Source: Phytophthora quininea
Taxonomy: Eukaryota; Oomycota; Peronosporomycetes; Peronosporales; Peronosporaceae
Length of the DNA: 64,000 bases
Direction of reading: 5' to 3'
NCBI GenBank assembly: GCA_011947345.1
Contig: JAAVTG010000092.1
Location: forward strand, 62,001-126,000
The notes beneath the pieces were generated by a model. That model saw only the letters and a list, made by a program, of their open reading frames with translations, did no database searches and had not been told where the DNA came from. Shown in pieces: positions 1 through 12,314 of the stretch. Each line of letters starts with the position of its first letter. Within the stretch, counting starts at the first letter, position 1. The position numbers were made by a program, and so were the translations under genes.

Positions 1-2020
1 CAGTCCACTATGGCCTTTACCTTGGCAGGATCTGCCCGCAAGCCACGCTTCTCAATGAAGCAGCCGAGGAAGGGAATCTCCTCGGCACCAAAGATACACT
101 TGTCTGCGTTGGCATACAACTTGTTCGTGCACATGCACTCGAGCACCGCTCGCAGATGCTCCACGTGCATCTCGACGTCAGTCCTTCGGTGGTCAGCACG
201 ACTATGGACGAAGATGTCGTCAAAGTATGTCTGCGCATACGCCCGATGGGGCCAGAAAAGCTGCGTCACCAGACGATTGAACGTCGCAGGCGCGTTCGAC
301 AGCCCTAGGGCATAACGAGCCACTCGCAGAGCATACCGCTCGGGGTGCTCACCGCTGTCAGCGGCACATCGCTCGCTCGCATGAGCAGTTGGTAATAGCC
401 ATCGACTAAGTCGAGCGCGCTATACATGGTACAACCAACCATGTTGTTCTGAAGAACATCCTTCCTAGGAATCGGCGTCTGCGCCGGGATCGTGGCTGCG
501 TTCAGCTTATTGAAAGCATGAACGATGCGCCACTTGCCGTTCGGCTTTCTGACACAGAACGTCGGCGTGGAGTGCGGAGACTTGCTCTCACGCACAAGCC
601 CTGGCGCGTGCTTAGCACGGAAGAAGGCGTCAATGACGCCGCACTGCTCCTTCGGCAAGGGCCACTGCCGTGTGACGCAGTGCTCCGTTCCGGGAACCAA
701 GTCAATTTCATGACGGACCCCTCGGTCAGGAGGGAGGCCACTAGGTGGCTCCTTTGAGGCGACGTCTCCATACTCTTTCAGCGAAGGATAGAAGGGGTCT
801 GTCGGGTCCTTCAGGATCGCTGACCCACTTCGCGCATTCAATGCCTTCTTGGTCTCGGCTAAGACCGACTCATCCACGAGGGACGACGAGTTCAACTCGT
901 CTTCGGGTCGAATGATGATCACTTCGGCGAGCTCGCCGTCCTTCAGTCCCGCCCCAAACTCGGCGACGGACATTTCGTCCAGCTCTAAGAGCTCGCCAAC
1001 ACTTGGCAGGTCATCGAGGTGCATACCTCCATCGATTACACCCGTCACTCCGTCGACGAGAGTGTAGAGCTGTTCACAGCCCGACCGCTGAGCACCGCTC
1101 GGCGCGGTCGACGCCCTTGGCGCTACAGACACCTTGCGTCGCGCACGCCACGCCTTCCGACGCCTACGCCTCGCCGAGGCACGTTCAGACGGAGACGGAG
1201 AGCTCACTGCGCCTTCGCCGCCTCTCGAATGAGGGGATTCGCCCGAGGGGGCGCCACGTGAAGCGTCGTGAGCTCTTTGATCGCGGCCGACACTCGTCGC
1301 AGTCAATGTAACAGCTTTTAAAGAAGGCCCGGTGTCACTTCGGACACTCAGCAACGCGGTCGGTCTACGACCGCCGCCAGTCAGCGGAGTACGTGCCGCT
1401 GCACAAACATCAGCCCTCAAAGTCTTTACAGGACTACAGTCCTTCACGGTGCCGTCCACCATCTCGGACACACCGACACCTAGCACCATGGCCAACTCGG
1501 CCCAGTGCTCGCGCCAATAGCGCTTCTGCTTTCTAGCAGAGGTGGGTTCATGACTCGCCAAAGATCCGCTACGAGAGATGCGCGTAGCGCCCAAGGTCTT
1601 CGACCGCCAATCGATCCATGGCTCGTGGCGCTCCAGCCACGCCATGCCGAGGATGAGGTCGTACCTCAAATCCAGGTCAAGGACCAGACAGCGTTCTACG
1701 GTATCGAAGTCCAAGAACTTCAGCCCCAGGTCCATCGGGACCCTCGGCACCGTAACATGGGCCCCCGTCGCGAGACGGACAGTGACCGTGTCACCACTTC
1801 GCTCTTCCAGAGCCTCAGCGTACCGCTGGCTACCTTGAACGGTGGAGCGTCTGACATAGTTTCCAGACGCCCCAGAGTCTATCAAGACTACCCACGGCTT
1901 GTCGAAACCCTTGACGTCCGCCAGGACGACCAGCAAGCCCGGCTTGCATACACGTTCCGTGTTATAGAGCACGGAGCTCTTCGGGGCTGAGCCCTGCTGC
2001 CTCTCACTTCCCACAGGCAC
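1..2020 (-). pseudogene. Gypsy pol fragment: aspartic protease and reverse transcriptase
   Basis: The upstream part (2020-305) encodes a retroviral-type aspartic protease active site (VVLIDSGASGNY, near residues 43-55). A long acidic linker and the N-terminal half of reverse transcriptase (KWRIVHAFNKLN, SALDLVDGYYQL) follow. At 305-310 the frame is lost: a stop codon and a one-base shift occur where the family reads M-P-Q-G. The palm continues in another frame, with the catalytic YFDD box still intact at 217-228 and a further recognisable stretch down to the window edge. It would make cDNA from the element RNA if intact. Cut by the window edge. Confidence 0.85.
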
Positions 2021-3039
2021 AACAGAACTCAGTTTTTCCCCAGTAAGCCGCCCCGCGCCTACTGGGAGCCGGCGTTTCCTGCGCCGAGCCTGTTTGGCTC
2101 TCGGCAGGGGTGCGGCCGAGCTGGCCGGAGCACTGCCTGCGCAGAGGACATGTCGGCCTCAAGTGGCGGGTGCTCCCACGCACATAGAGCATCACCGGAT
2201 GCCTGCTCGCTGCTCAGCAGCTCTGAGCTCCTCGGCTGCATCCTCAGCATAGCTGAGGTCCATGGGCTCAGGATCATTCGATCCGGAAGAGCTGGTGTTG
2301 GCACCGACCCGAGACAACTTAAAGTTGAACTCGGTATTCAATGTCACACTGACGGCCTTCTCAAACTCGGCCGGGCTCTGACGGAATACTTCCGTGCGAG
2401 CCACTCCAGCTCGGAGTCCTTCCATGAAGACGGTCACAGTGACCACCTCGGGTAGAGGGCCGGCAGCCATGCCCGCGATGAGCATTCGTAGCTCTTGGAT
2501 ATAGTCTACCAAATCCTTCTTACCCTGGCGGGTGGCAAGGAAGCGTGACCTCACGCGATACGTCTGGTTAGGCGGGGAGAAAACCTGCAGGAGCTTCTCC
2601 TTCAGCTCCTTCCAGGTCGGGAAGGCCCCTTCGACAGACGTCCCCGACGTCAAGGCCCATTCTCTCGCTCGCCCTTCGAGCTTCGAGATCGCAAGCGCCA
2701 CGCGCTGGTTCTCCATTTGGAGCATGGCCGATCCCATGGCCATCTCGACCTCTCAGGTCCACAACAGGAAGTTCTCTCCCTCCTTCCCCGAGATGGTCTT
2801 CACGCTCACGGAGAGCGGCTTCGCCCGCCGAGGGGCGCTGCAGCAGCAACACGCTGCTGGATATGCTCCAGCATAGCATTCTCGTACTTCGAGAACGCCT
2901 CAAGGCGCACCGTCACGGCGTCAGGTCCTTGCGACGCAAGGAGCGCCATGCCCTCAGGGCCCAGCAAGGACGCAAGCTTATTAAGCGTGTCCTGCTGACT
3001 GGGAGTCAAGTGCTCAAACGCTGCTTGCTCCATCCTCAC
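2004..3039 (-). pseudogene. Gypsy gag remnant with damaged zinc knuckle
   Basis: Two frames together give a retrotransposon Gag. The N-terminus at 3039-2806 starts MRMEQAAFEHLTPSQ, and the capsid-like segment at 2743-2192 contains AREWALTSG and TWKELKEKLLQVFSPP, a typical Gag pattern. Downstream, near 2195-2130, the residues GSTRHLRPTC keep the H and last C of a CX2CX4HX4C zinc knuckle, but the first two cysteines are replaced. The two main pieces are joined by at least one frame shift near 2750-2800. Gag would package element RNA. Not functional as read. Confidence 0.75.
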
Positions 3040-3080
3040 AGAGGTTCAGTCGACGACTCAGGAGTCGGATTGACTACAAG

Positions 3081-3088
3081 TGCTACCA
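3081..3088 (-). other. Primer-binding site, initiator-tRNA type
   Basis: On the minus strand, TGGTAGCA follows the LTR end by two bases. TGGTAGCA is complementary to the 3' end of eukaryotic initiator methionine tRNA, the usual primer of many LTR elements. Only the first eight bases match what I expect. Confidence 0.55.
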
Positions 3089-3090
3089 GG

Positions 3091-3438
3091 TGCAGCGGGG
3101 CTGCGTAGCAGTGCACGTGCACAGAGGAAGACGTAGGACTCCCCGAGTCTGTCTCTTTAGGCGTCCCTCCTTCGGTTCTATACAAGAACCAAGTACAGTC
3201 CCGTAACTAGGACTCGCAGAGTCAGTGTCCCTTAAAACAAGGGCAACACTAATTAACTGCACAGATAGAACTCAATTGAATTGTTTATCTGACCTTGGTG
3301 TAAATGTATAGACTAAACTATGTGGCATAGTTAACCTAAGAGATATGCAAATGAGTGGTGGAGAGTCAAATGGCTACACTATGGCTACATAGCCAGAAAG
3401 TCTACACACGGTTATGACTTTCGTGTAACCCCGTTACA
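3091..3438 (-). repeat. LTR of Gypsy element 1
   Basis: Read on the minus strand it begins TGTAACGGGGTTACACG and ends CTGCA, so it has the TG...CA termini of an LTR. A primer-binding site follows two bases later. The opening contains the palindrome GTAACGGGGTTAC. It is 348 bp long. The partner LTR lies outside the window. Confidence 0.7.
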
Positions 3439-3925
3439 CAGTCGCTTCCCTACAAGCTATGCCTCTCGGGGAACGACGGTAGACATCCAGCCCGTGCAGG
3501 GACTTACCGGAAGAGTGTGCACTTGTCTAGGACTTGGAAAATTCTGCTCTGTTAGTTATATCGTAGTCTTCTGTGGAAACTCTAAGGGGTTTCCGTTTCC
3601 TATCCTTTTATACAAATATGCAATGAAATGGTCCGTTACTACTCCTACCTTGTCCGCGGCGACCTCTGCCACAACGGCTCTTCGCACCCTGCGACCCTTC
3701 GTGGCCAAAGATCTTGGGTTCGCCGTCGAGATCAGTCTCTCGCCAAGTCGAGGTCAACCCTTCGCTAAGTCTGGCCAGACTCGACTGGACTTCGCTGAGT
3801 CGGATAAGACCGACTCGCTGAGTCTTCTTAAGTCGCATTCGCCAACTGTGTACCAAACACAGTTCGCTGACTTAGTGACTGACCGCCTGAGCCATAGCAT
3901 AAGCTAGAACGGAGGATTTGCTACA
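3439..3925 (-). repeat. 3' LTR of Gypsy element 2 (left copy, truncated)
   Basis: The stretch 3439-3776 matches 15839-16226 closely, including the shared words CTACAAGCTATGCCTCTCGG and GGGACTTACCGG. The inner edge is read as CTACA at 3921-3925, the same ending as the related LTR at 38273. The outer part was displaced by element 1. A TATACAAATATGCAATG stretch near 3611 may be the core promoter or poly(A) region. Confidence 0.75.
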
Positions 3926-4219
3926 CCACAACTGCCCCGGTCGTGATACGAGCCAGCGTGGTGAGTGTCTCGACCAACACTCTCCGCCATTCACCGTACC
4001 GTGGCCCTTCCTCCAACTGGTGCAACCTCCCTCGACTCGCTGGGTGTCGTGAGACTTCCGCTAGACTCGCTGCTTCGCCTGCGAGGTACGCCTACTCGAG
4101 ACCTGCACGTCTGCCTAGCGCTCACCTTCTCTGTTATTCTCCTGCGTCTGCTTCGTCGTGGTCGCCGCTGGCTCGGATCTTCAGGCTTGGCCAACACTCT
4201 ACCAGTCACCCAGTCAAGC

Positions 4220-7200
4220 ATGGACTCGGATCACCTGCAGGAGCGTTCCGGAGACGCGCAGGGGCGATCGCCGCCTTCTCCGGCGAGTTCACTCCCTGCT
4301 TCGCCGAGTCCTTGCGGCCGCCAGGCGTCTCCCGAGTCAGCGAATATTGTTTCGAGCGCCAACTCAGCGAGAACCACCGCCGGGGCTGCCGCAGCGAGCC
4401 TTCCGTCGCCGGACCTCGCGCGCCCTCCAGATTCAAGTCGGCCTGAGACCCCAGAAGGTGTTCCCGTCCCTGGGCTTGCCGAGGTCCATCGACAGTTGAG
4501 GAATCTCGCGCAGGGTCAGGCTAATCGTGATGCCACGATGGCTCGACTGGTCGCTCTTCTACTCACTCGGTCTCCCTTCCATGATGGCTCGTCGCTTCGT
4601 CAAGTCGTTGCAAATGCTCGTTCTTTTGAGCAGCTACTCGAGGTTCTTCAGGATGACGTTACTCCGCTTTTTGACTTCGCTGAGGATGTCGCCGCTCTCT
4701 GCGCTCGACTCACTGAGTCTGAGCGGGTGAGCGCCGCCAGGCTTAGGCGCATGGAGACTGCTCTCGCCAAGTCAGATCGACTCGCTCATGAGCTGGCGGC
4801 AGCTCAGCGAGAGGTTGAGACTTGGCGATCTTCATCCCTCAAGTCGACGGAGTTGGTGACTTCGCTAAGAAAGTCGATTGTGGACTTGTCTCTGCGGAAC
4901 CAGGAGGCCAGCTCCCTCCACGAGTCTCAAGTCCAAGCATCCCAGCCCTTGGTTGAAGGCCTCCAGTCCCAGGTTCAAGCTCGTGAGAGCGAGATAGCCG
5001 TGTTGGGTCGTCAGATCACCGAGTGGTCTGCTAAGTACACCGCTCTTCGCGGCGTAGCTGCTGGTCACTTCCAGCAGCTACAGGAAGCTACTCTACTGCT
5101 TTGTGGCAGTGGTGATCACGCTCTTCGCTCGGCCCAACGCACTATCGACTCTCAACGTCAGGTGATCGAAGGCCAGAAGCGCATCATCCGGCACAACGGA
5201 GCATACCCTGTCCACGACTCTTACTTGGCGGTGGCTGCTTTGGCTGGGGTTGATGTCCCTGGGTTAAACCCTCGAGATCTGGGAATTGACGCACGACTGT
5301 GTCGGCTTCTCGCTGAGCGATTTCCTGATGAGCTGCAAACCGGTCGTTCTGGGGACCCCCAAGAGGCCACTCTTCGCGTGGTTCCACGAGGTTCCTCACC
5401 AAGTGTTTCCTCGCCAAGTTCGATCTCATCGCAGGTAGTGCGTTCGACTTCGCTGAGTACTCCGTCGCCGCTGAGCTCGCCAACTCCCACGTCAGCGGAC
5501 TTATCGCTGATGGCATTGGCTGCGGGTCAGTCGTCGACGTTACCGTCAAGTTCGCTACGATCAACTCGCCAAGTCTCAAACTCATCTTCCGAGCGTGGTG
5601 TCTTAGCTTGAGCTAAAAGCTCTAACCTGGGCAAAACGGCTTCAGCGACCGTGGCACCTTCCGGCAATCCGCTGACTCTGGTCTCGCCAAGTCGTCCTTC
5701 TCCGCCTCTTCGAGTCAAGACTGGCTCAGATCTGCTGAAGGCCCTGCGTTGTGTTAGCGTTTTGGCGCACTTTCGGACTGGAGGTGCTCGCCGCCGCGCA
5801 ATGTCGACCAACCCACAGCTTACAATCCGCTTGCTGGGCTTGGCGAGGTCTCCGTTCAAGCCTTCCCACTTTCGCGACTTTCCTTGTCGTGACCGTGCCC
5901 CCGTGCTTTGTTTCCGGGGTCGTTGGGTTAAAATGACCGGTGTTCCCCTCGGGCGAGATATCCCTTCGCCAAGTCAAGCTACACACAAACCTGCAGGTTC
6001 TCCTCCTGTCCCCGATGCTCAACCATCGGTTGAGTATGAGTTTGACGGCGACAATGACTTGCCTGCGAATGGCACTGAGATCCCTTCAATCTCGACTGCT
6101 GGGGGCGCTCCTGCTCCAAACCTGCCCGAGTCGGCTGGTGATGACGCTCCGGTAGTTGTCGTCGGAGACTCGCCAACTCCGCCTGATTTGCCGAGTCGGT
6201 CTTCGGATCTCGCCGACCATTCGACATCCTCGGTTATCCCAACAGGTTCTCCTCGACGGTCTTCCCGCATGGCTTCGCGCAATGCTAGATGCATTAACAA
6301 GTCTATCTTGGAAAACCTGGTAGCGAAGGACAAAGTGGTTCTCGGAAGTGGCCATGTGCTGTCGTCGCCGGCTTCGGTTCCGTCTACTCCGGTGCCACCT
6401 CCGCCGGTGCTCTCAGCGATTCGATCGCCAACGCTCCCACCCCTCGTGGAAAGCTTCGATGCTACATTGCTGCCCAAGCGCGTCCTCCGAGGGCGGTCAA
6501 GCACGGGTCCACAAAGGCGAAGTCGGCTGATGCGTCCACGGTCGGGAAGAAGAGGGCTCCCTCATCTCCCCATCCTCCCTCGCCTAAGCGACAGAAGAGT
6601 TCGCAAGGGAAGACGAAGGCTCGTCCTGCTGACTTAGCGAAGTCGCCAAGTTCCCCGCGTGTCGAAGTCCACGAGCGATGCTAACTTGACGAATTCGCCA
6701 AGTTCTTGTCAGCGAAAGACGAGAGCTGGTGTTGCCAACTCGGACGACTCACTCCGTCCTCCACGTGGAAAGAAGAAGAAGGCTCATACCGCCGACTCGT
6801 TGAACTCGCCAAGTTCGCCGCGGAAGAAAAAGTCGGCGAGTGTTGCCAACTCGGCGAAGCCACCTGTTTCCCGTAAGAAGAAGCCCGCTCGTACTGCTGT
6901 TGGAGTCAAGACTCTGGCCCGACTTCCAGTTCGACAGCTCACAGCTCCTTCGTTCCCTGACGTCTTGATGCTTCCCCTCGACAAGCTTCGTGTCCGAGCA
7001 GCTCAAGCTTTTGGGAGGGAGGATCGTGAACTTCCTGGAGCTCAAGACTATCGGAACGTGCCGTTCTTCCATCGTGGGTCTGCTCGCTGCTGGGAAGCCA
7101 TTTTAGCTTCGTCGGCTTCTCCTCCCATGCAACGAGTTGGCGGTAAGGAATGTTTGGCTGCCATTCCGAGTAATGTCGAGGGTCTTAGGCGGTTCCAGGC

Positions 7201-8034
7201 CGTCTACAGCCCTGGTCACCCTTGCCAGCAGGTTCTCACCAAGTTCAACGTTGTCCCTGTGTTTGTGTCGCAAGAACGGATGGACGCCGCCGGATCTCGT
7301 CTACTCCAGAAGAAGCCGAGTGCTGTTACAGACCCTGTGGACATCGTATGCGACGCATGGGTTCGTTTTCTTGGCGATGGCCGACTTGGCGACAAAGATC
7401 CTCCGCTTACTCGGTCCAAGATTTTCGTGGCTCTATGGGAGCGTATGCATTGGGTCGCCGGCGCAAGCGTGATCGTAGGCCCTCATCCTGACCTGAATCC
7501 TGGGAGATCTCGGGCTTAGTTGGCAGAGGTCTACGAAATGTGGCAGGCTTATAGTGCTCAGCTCAAGCGCCGGAATGACCTGTTGCGTCTCGTCCAGAAA
7601 TCGATAAGTCAAGTTCTTCTGCCAGCCGCTTCGTCAACTTCCGCTGATGGCCCTTCGCCAACTCTCAACTCAGAGATGTTGTTTGAGCCTTCTGTGCCAT
7701 TGTATTCGCTGATGAGTCACTCATGGTTCCCCGATGGTGTCGATTGGATTGCCGAGGCTACCTTAGTCGACACCGACGAGCCTTGGCGTTGTTGGTGGGT
7801 GACCAACCCAGTCGCCACCCTTACAACACACACTTCCGCCCTTGCAACCCCGAATTTCCGCTCTTCGTTCCTGGTGGTTTCTCTGAGCGCAGCGTCGACA
7901 ATGAGGTCGAGCCAGATATCGATGAGCACGAGGATCCGCCGGCGGTCGTCTCGCCAAGTGCTCCACGTCCGTTGAATCGAACAGGGCTGCAGATCTTCGA
8001 CGGAGAGGATGAGCGCGATGGTGCGTAGCAGCAC
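4220..8034 (+). CDS. Opposite-strand accessory gene of Gypsy element 2
   Basis: A long open region runs against the pol strand between pol and the 3' LTR. The first in-frame ATG is at 4220, and reading continues to 5611. After shifts near 5620 and 6640 and a stop at 7517-7519 it continues through 7520-8034, ending ERDGA. The N-terminal third is Ser/Pro/Ala-rich, followed by a predicted coiled coil (about 4680-5180, heptad-like LRRMETALAKSDRLAHELAA). The C-terminal part (6900-7980) is more globular, with many W, F and Y residues. I recognise no domain. Plant Tat-lineage Gypsy elements are known to carry antisense genes in this position, so by analogy this may be an element-encoded accessory protein. 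The frame breaks mean it may not be expressed. Confidence 0.6.
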
Positions 8035-8388
8035 TGAAGTTCCGTAGCGAGGACTAGCTCGCTGAGTCGGTCGTGCTTCATATTTCTTCCTTTTCGTGCT
8101 GCCAGCACTCGTAACGTAAGTAAATGGAGAAAGATCTTATTTGCTGGCAGATGAAGACTTTTCGCTGGGTATTCTGTTGGCTCGTCGAGTCTTGGAACTA
8201 CGACTCCACCTTGGTCCGTCGAGTATTTCACCATACAATTCGCCGGGTAGCTCAGAGAGTCTAGAGCAGTCGTTGCTCCGGATGCCACATTTCATATTCC
8301 ATACAATTATGCAGTTGACGCAGTAGCGTTTACGCACTCATTCAGCCTGCTGTCTTCACTGAATGGCGGTTCGTCATTTGCGCTGTGA

Positions 8389-11300
8389 TTAGTCTTCGTC
8401 TGCAACTTGCACCATTTGCAGACGTTTCTTCTGTCGAAGGTAATCGGACAGCAGACCTCCACACGACAGGTTTGACAGAGGTTCCCATGCAGGTTCCTCG
8501 TAGCCCACCCATTTGACTTTGAGCAATCGCTGAGTTCTCTCCGTGCTATTAGTGACCGGTAGTTTGTCGTCTAGAATCTTTCCCACCTCGTAGCGATTGG
8601 TTTCTGCCTCTAGTACCCAACTATCTTCTGGCAACAGTTCTTCATCAAAGTCAAAACGGTCGTTTTCGGACATATCGCCAACTAAACGAGTCGTAGGTCG
8701 TTCGCCAATTCCCGTCACCTTCTTCAAGCGGGAGAGAACCACAGGATAGAATCTGTAGCCGCTTTTGTCCGGCAATTCGAGCTCGTATGCAAATTCCTCT
8801 TCCTTGCGCTTAACGCGAAACGGACCATGCCATCTGTGAGCCAACTTCTTAGTCAATCCAGGTTTCACTCGCTGCATGAATAACCACACCTGGTCACCCT
8901 TTTGAATAGAGATTGGTGTGACTCGCCAAGTTCACTTCCAGTGTCATCAGATTCTTCTTGTTCGACAACACCGTTGTCGGCGGACTCGGCGAGTTGGTTT
9001 CTCCCTGAATTAGTCCTTGGGATAGCTCTCTGTTCAGCGCGACTTAGCGAGTTATTATGCTTCTCCGCTCGTCGAGTTTTCTCAGCAATTTGGTGTTCTC
9101 TCGCCAATGGTAACGCCACTTCTCGTTGTCTGTTGGCTTCCCTACGCCACCCTGATCCATCTGGTGGATTCGCTGAGTTGGTTCTTCTCCTCACTGATGT
9201 AGTCATTGCCTTGAGCGTTGACTGGGCATCCCATCCGTGTACCTAGTAGAATGGAGTCTCTCGCCAAGTCGAATCTCGTGAGTTGTTGATGGCGTAGACC
9301 AGTTTCTCCGCGATATCATCCCAGTCAGCTTGAAGAGGGTGTTCGACATAGACCCGTACTGTTTGAATGACTGTCTTCACGATGCGTTCTTGTTGCCCAT
9401 TCGCTTGCGGGCGGTTGCTTAGCGTGGCACGCGATCTCGATTGTATCGTTTCAGCAAAGGCTTGAAACACTACGCCCATAAAGCGCGGATCTCTATCGTG
9501 TCTAATTAACGACGGCGCTCTGAATCGCCTGAACACACCCTCTTCAAATACTCTGGCGACTTCGAGCGCCTCAGTGTTGCTCATTGCTTTCGCGATAATG
9601 TAGCCTGTAAAGTGATCTTGAATTAATAGCAATGCTGTGTTCCCTCGCTGTGTCTTCGGCAACGGTATAACAAAGTCCATGGACACCACGTGAAAAGGTC
9701 GGTCTGATACAACATTGCCCGGTGAGTATCCCCTCAACGCCGGTTTAATCTTGCTGGTATTGCAGTCTTCACAGGCCTGCACGTGCTTGAGGACGTCTGC
9801 GTACAAGCCTATCCAGTAGTAGTCAATCTTGACTCTGTGGTACGTTCGTACAATCGCTTGGTGGCCTCCTTCGATGGAGTCGTGGCAATTTTGTAGGATT
9901 TCGTCGATCAATGTAGTCGGCACCACTAACCTAAGTTTCATGGTGTTCTCGCCGAGTTCGTCCTGACTTCGCCGACTTCCCACGTAGTATATGAGGTTGT
10001 CTTCGCTGAGTACGAAGGAGTTCGCAATTTTCCCCACGTTCTTGGCTCTTCGGCGAGTTAACTTGTCAAAATCGCCAAGTAGATAACTCTTCAAATCGGC
10101 CCACTTATACTCTTCGTCTTGAGCTCTGGAGATACGTCCTCTACGTTCTGCCTGGACAACCACTGGGTCAATGTCAAGTGCGTTAGGTTCTTCGCTTCGC
10201 TGAGTTGCGGATTCAGTAATGTCTACCACTCGCTGAGTTGGTGGTGGCTCGTAGCGTGTTTCATAATGCTCGTTGAGTCCGTCGGACAGTCTTCGCCTTG
10301 GTGGCTCGACTTCTGGCGCTTGTTCAGATGGTTCCTGGTGTTGATCGTCTGTGAAGCGGACTCGGCGAGTTTGGCTCCTTGTGACAACTGCCACCTTGCC
10401 TTGCTCTTCCTCCACCATTGGCTTGTCAGCGTAAATTACTTCGGGAATCTTGTTGAGTGTTTTCAACTCTATCTTGCGGTCGACATTCAGCACTACTCGT
10501 CCAGCATGGGCTTATAGTGCTTCTGTCGCCAACGAATTTGCCGAGGCATTATAGCATCGTATTACATGCAGATATCGGACGGAATTCAGTCTTCTTACCA
10601 GTTGTTGGTGGGGTGACAGTTCCACCTGCAGAGTTTGTTTCCTGCAGGCGATCACCCCCATGGATTGCTGGATTGCGAGCCGTGAGTCGCCGACAATAAT
10701 CAAATCAGTCACCCTCGTTCCAGGGCGGCAGTCACCCCATTGTTCATGCCTGTATACTCGGCAATATTGACTGTTGTAGACGGTAGGTGAGCACTCGCAG
10801 CGATCTCAATGTCCCAATGCGGTAAACGCCACAATATCCACGAGCAACTACCATAACCACCATTTTTTCTGTCTTAGCTGATCCATCAAAAGAGATGACG
10901 TGCCCCTCGAAGTCACGAGGCAGCCGGACATACAGCAGTTCTAGATCTAGGCGAATTTTCGCTGAGTTGGCCGATGGTGGGGCCAAATGCGCTAATGACT
11001 CGTCAAACCCAACGAACAGGATTATGGTCGCATGTAACAGCTGTGCAAACGTGACGTCCTTCTCTCGGACTCGCTTGATCACTAGATGGTATGCAGACAA
11101 AAGGACAGCAAAGCTCACTGCTCGACCGTAGAGCGTTTTCGACGTGAAGATCCATTCCAGTGTTGAGAACCGTGTGTAGACGTAGATAGTCTTCCCCATT
11201 AGTAGCGTGTGATTAATTTTCAAGAGCTGAAGTAGGGCGAGTACTTCTCGTTCAGCGGGGTGATAATTAACCTTGCCCTCCTTAAGGACACGGCCACAGA

Positions 11301-12314
11301 AACGAACTGGATGAAGCCGGTCGTCATGCATTTGCATCAGCGTACTGCTAAGAGCCCAATTGTTCGCAAAAACCATCACATGAACGTCTTTCGCTGAGTC
11401 GAAATGCCGAAGGATGGGTGCTCCCTCGATTTTCCTTTTCAACTCAGCGAACGATGACTTGGCAGTAGTCAAGTCACCCCTGGGGCAAAATCGGCATCCT
11501 TGAGCTGATACAACACCGCGCAGTAAACTGCTAGATGTTGGATGAAGCGATCATAATAGTTCAATGCCCCCAGGATCGCTTGCATTCCTTTCTTCGTAGA
11601 CGGGAATGGTAGATCTGTAATATCTGCCAGTTTTTGGGGTTCGCCTGGATGCCGCCAGCAATAACCTTGTGTGACAGAAATTCAACTTGCTGTTGCACAA
11701 AGATGCTCTTCGTGAAGCTGATACTGATCCTGCACTCGATAAATCGAGTGAGCAAGCGATCCAGCGTAGCCAGACAATGATCAAAAGTAGGTCCTCCAAA
11801 GCAAATATCGCCTACGAACGACCGTCTGCCAAAAACAGGTACGAGCGTTGAAGCGTCAGGCTCGCCGCTGGAGAACATATCCCTTCTGGGCCATCGATAA
11901 GGTCCTGAACCGGGTCTAACTCGGCGGAGGCATGATGGTCGGCATCGAACTTCGTCAAATCCATCAGGGATTCGTCCGGGCGAGTTTCACAGCGCTCTCG
12001 CTGAGTCTGTTTCGCTGAGTCTACTTGGTGACGACTGCGAATTTTCGCAGCAGCGAACTCGGCAAGGCGCATGTGTTCCGCATAAGTGGCCCAACCACCA
12101 ACAGGTTGCACGAATCCCCACAACGCGTTGTCTATCAGACGCTGGTAGATCATCGGCGCGTCCTTTAATCCAAAAGGCATTCGTAACCATTCAAAGTGGC
12201 CTAGGGCGCAAACGAAGGTGGAAATATGCCTGGCTCGCTGAGTCATCAACACCGCCCAGAATCCACTCGCAGCATCAAGGGAATAAAACCACAAGTAGCT
12301 CTCTAGCTCCGATA
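8389..12314 (-). pseudogene. Gypsy 2 pol: RT palm, RNase H, second RNase H, integrase, chromodomain
   Basis: Reading leftward, the RT fingers/palm begin at SYLWFYSLDAASGFWAV (12300) and include WLRMPFGLKDAPMIYQR. The catalytic YVDD box has become FVGD near 11820, losing an aspartate. RNase H (11472-11000, PAEREVLALLQLL) is followed by a second RNase H (ISFDGSA near 10890 and IIVGDSRLA near 10690), matching the extra archaeal-type RNase H known from oomycete and plant Gypsy elements. Integrase follows (10493-9243): an HHCC finger, then D, D, E in SMDFVIP, IRHDRDPRF and GQQERIVK. The tail (8889-8389) is a chromodomain (YEVGKILDD, VKWVGYEEPAWEPLSNL). Several single-base shifts occur. The N-terminal RT lies inverted next door. 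Confidence 0.85.

Larger units (their letters stand above)
1..3438 (-). mobile_element. Ty3/Gypsy retrotransposon 1, 5' half (continues past left edge)
   Basis: The visible order on the minus strand is LTR (3438-3091), a primer-binding site, gag, then aspartic protease and reverse transcriptase, running off the left edge. This is the order of Ty3/Gypsy elements. RNase H and integrase are not in the window. The LTR edge at 3438 abuts sequence belonging to the left LTR of the next element, so this element is nested in it. Gag and pol both carry frame breaks, so the copy looks inactive unless some breaks are sequencing errors. Confidence 0.85.
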
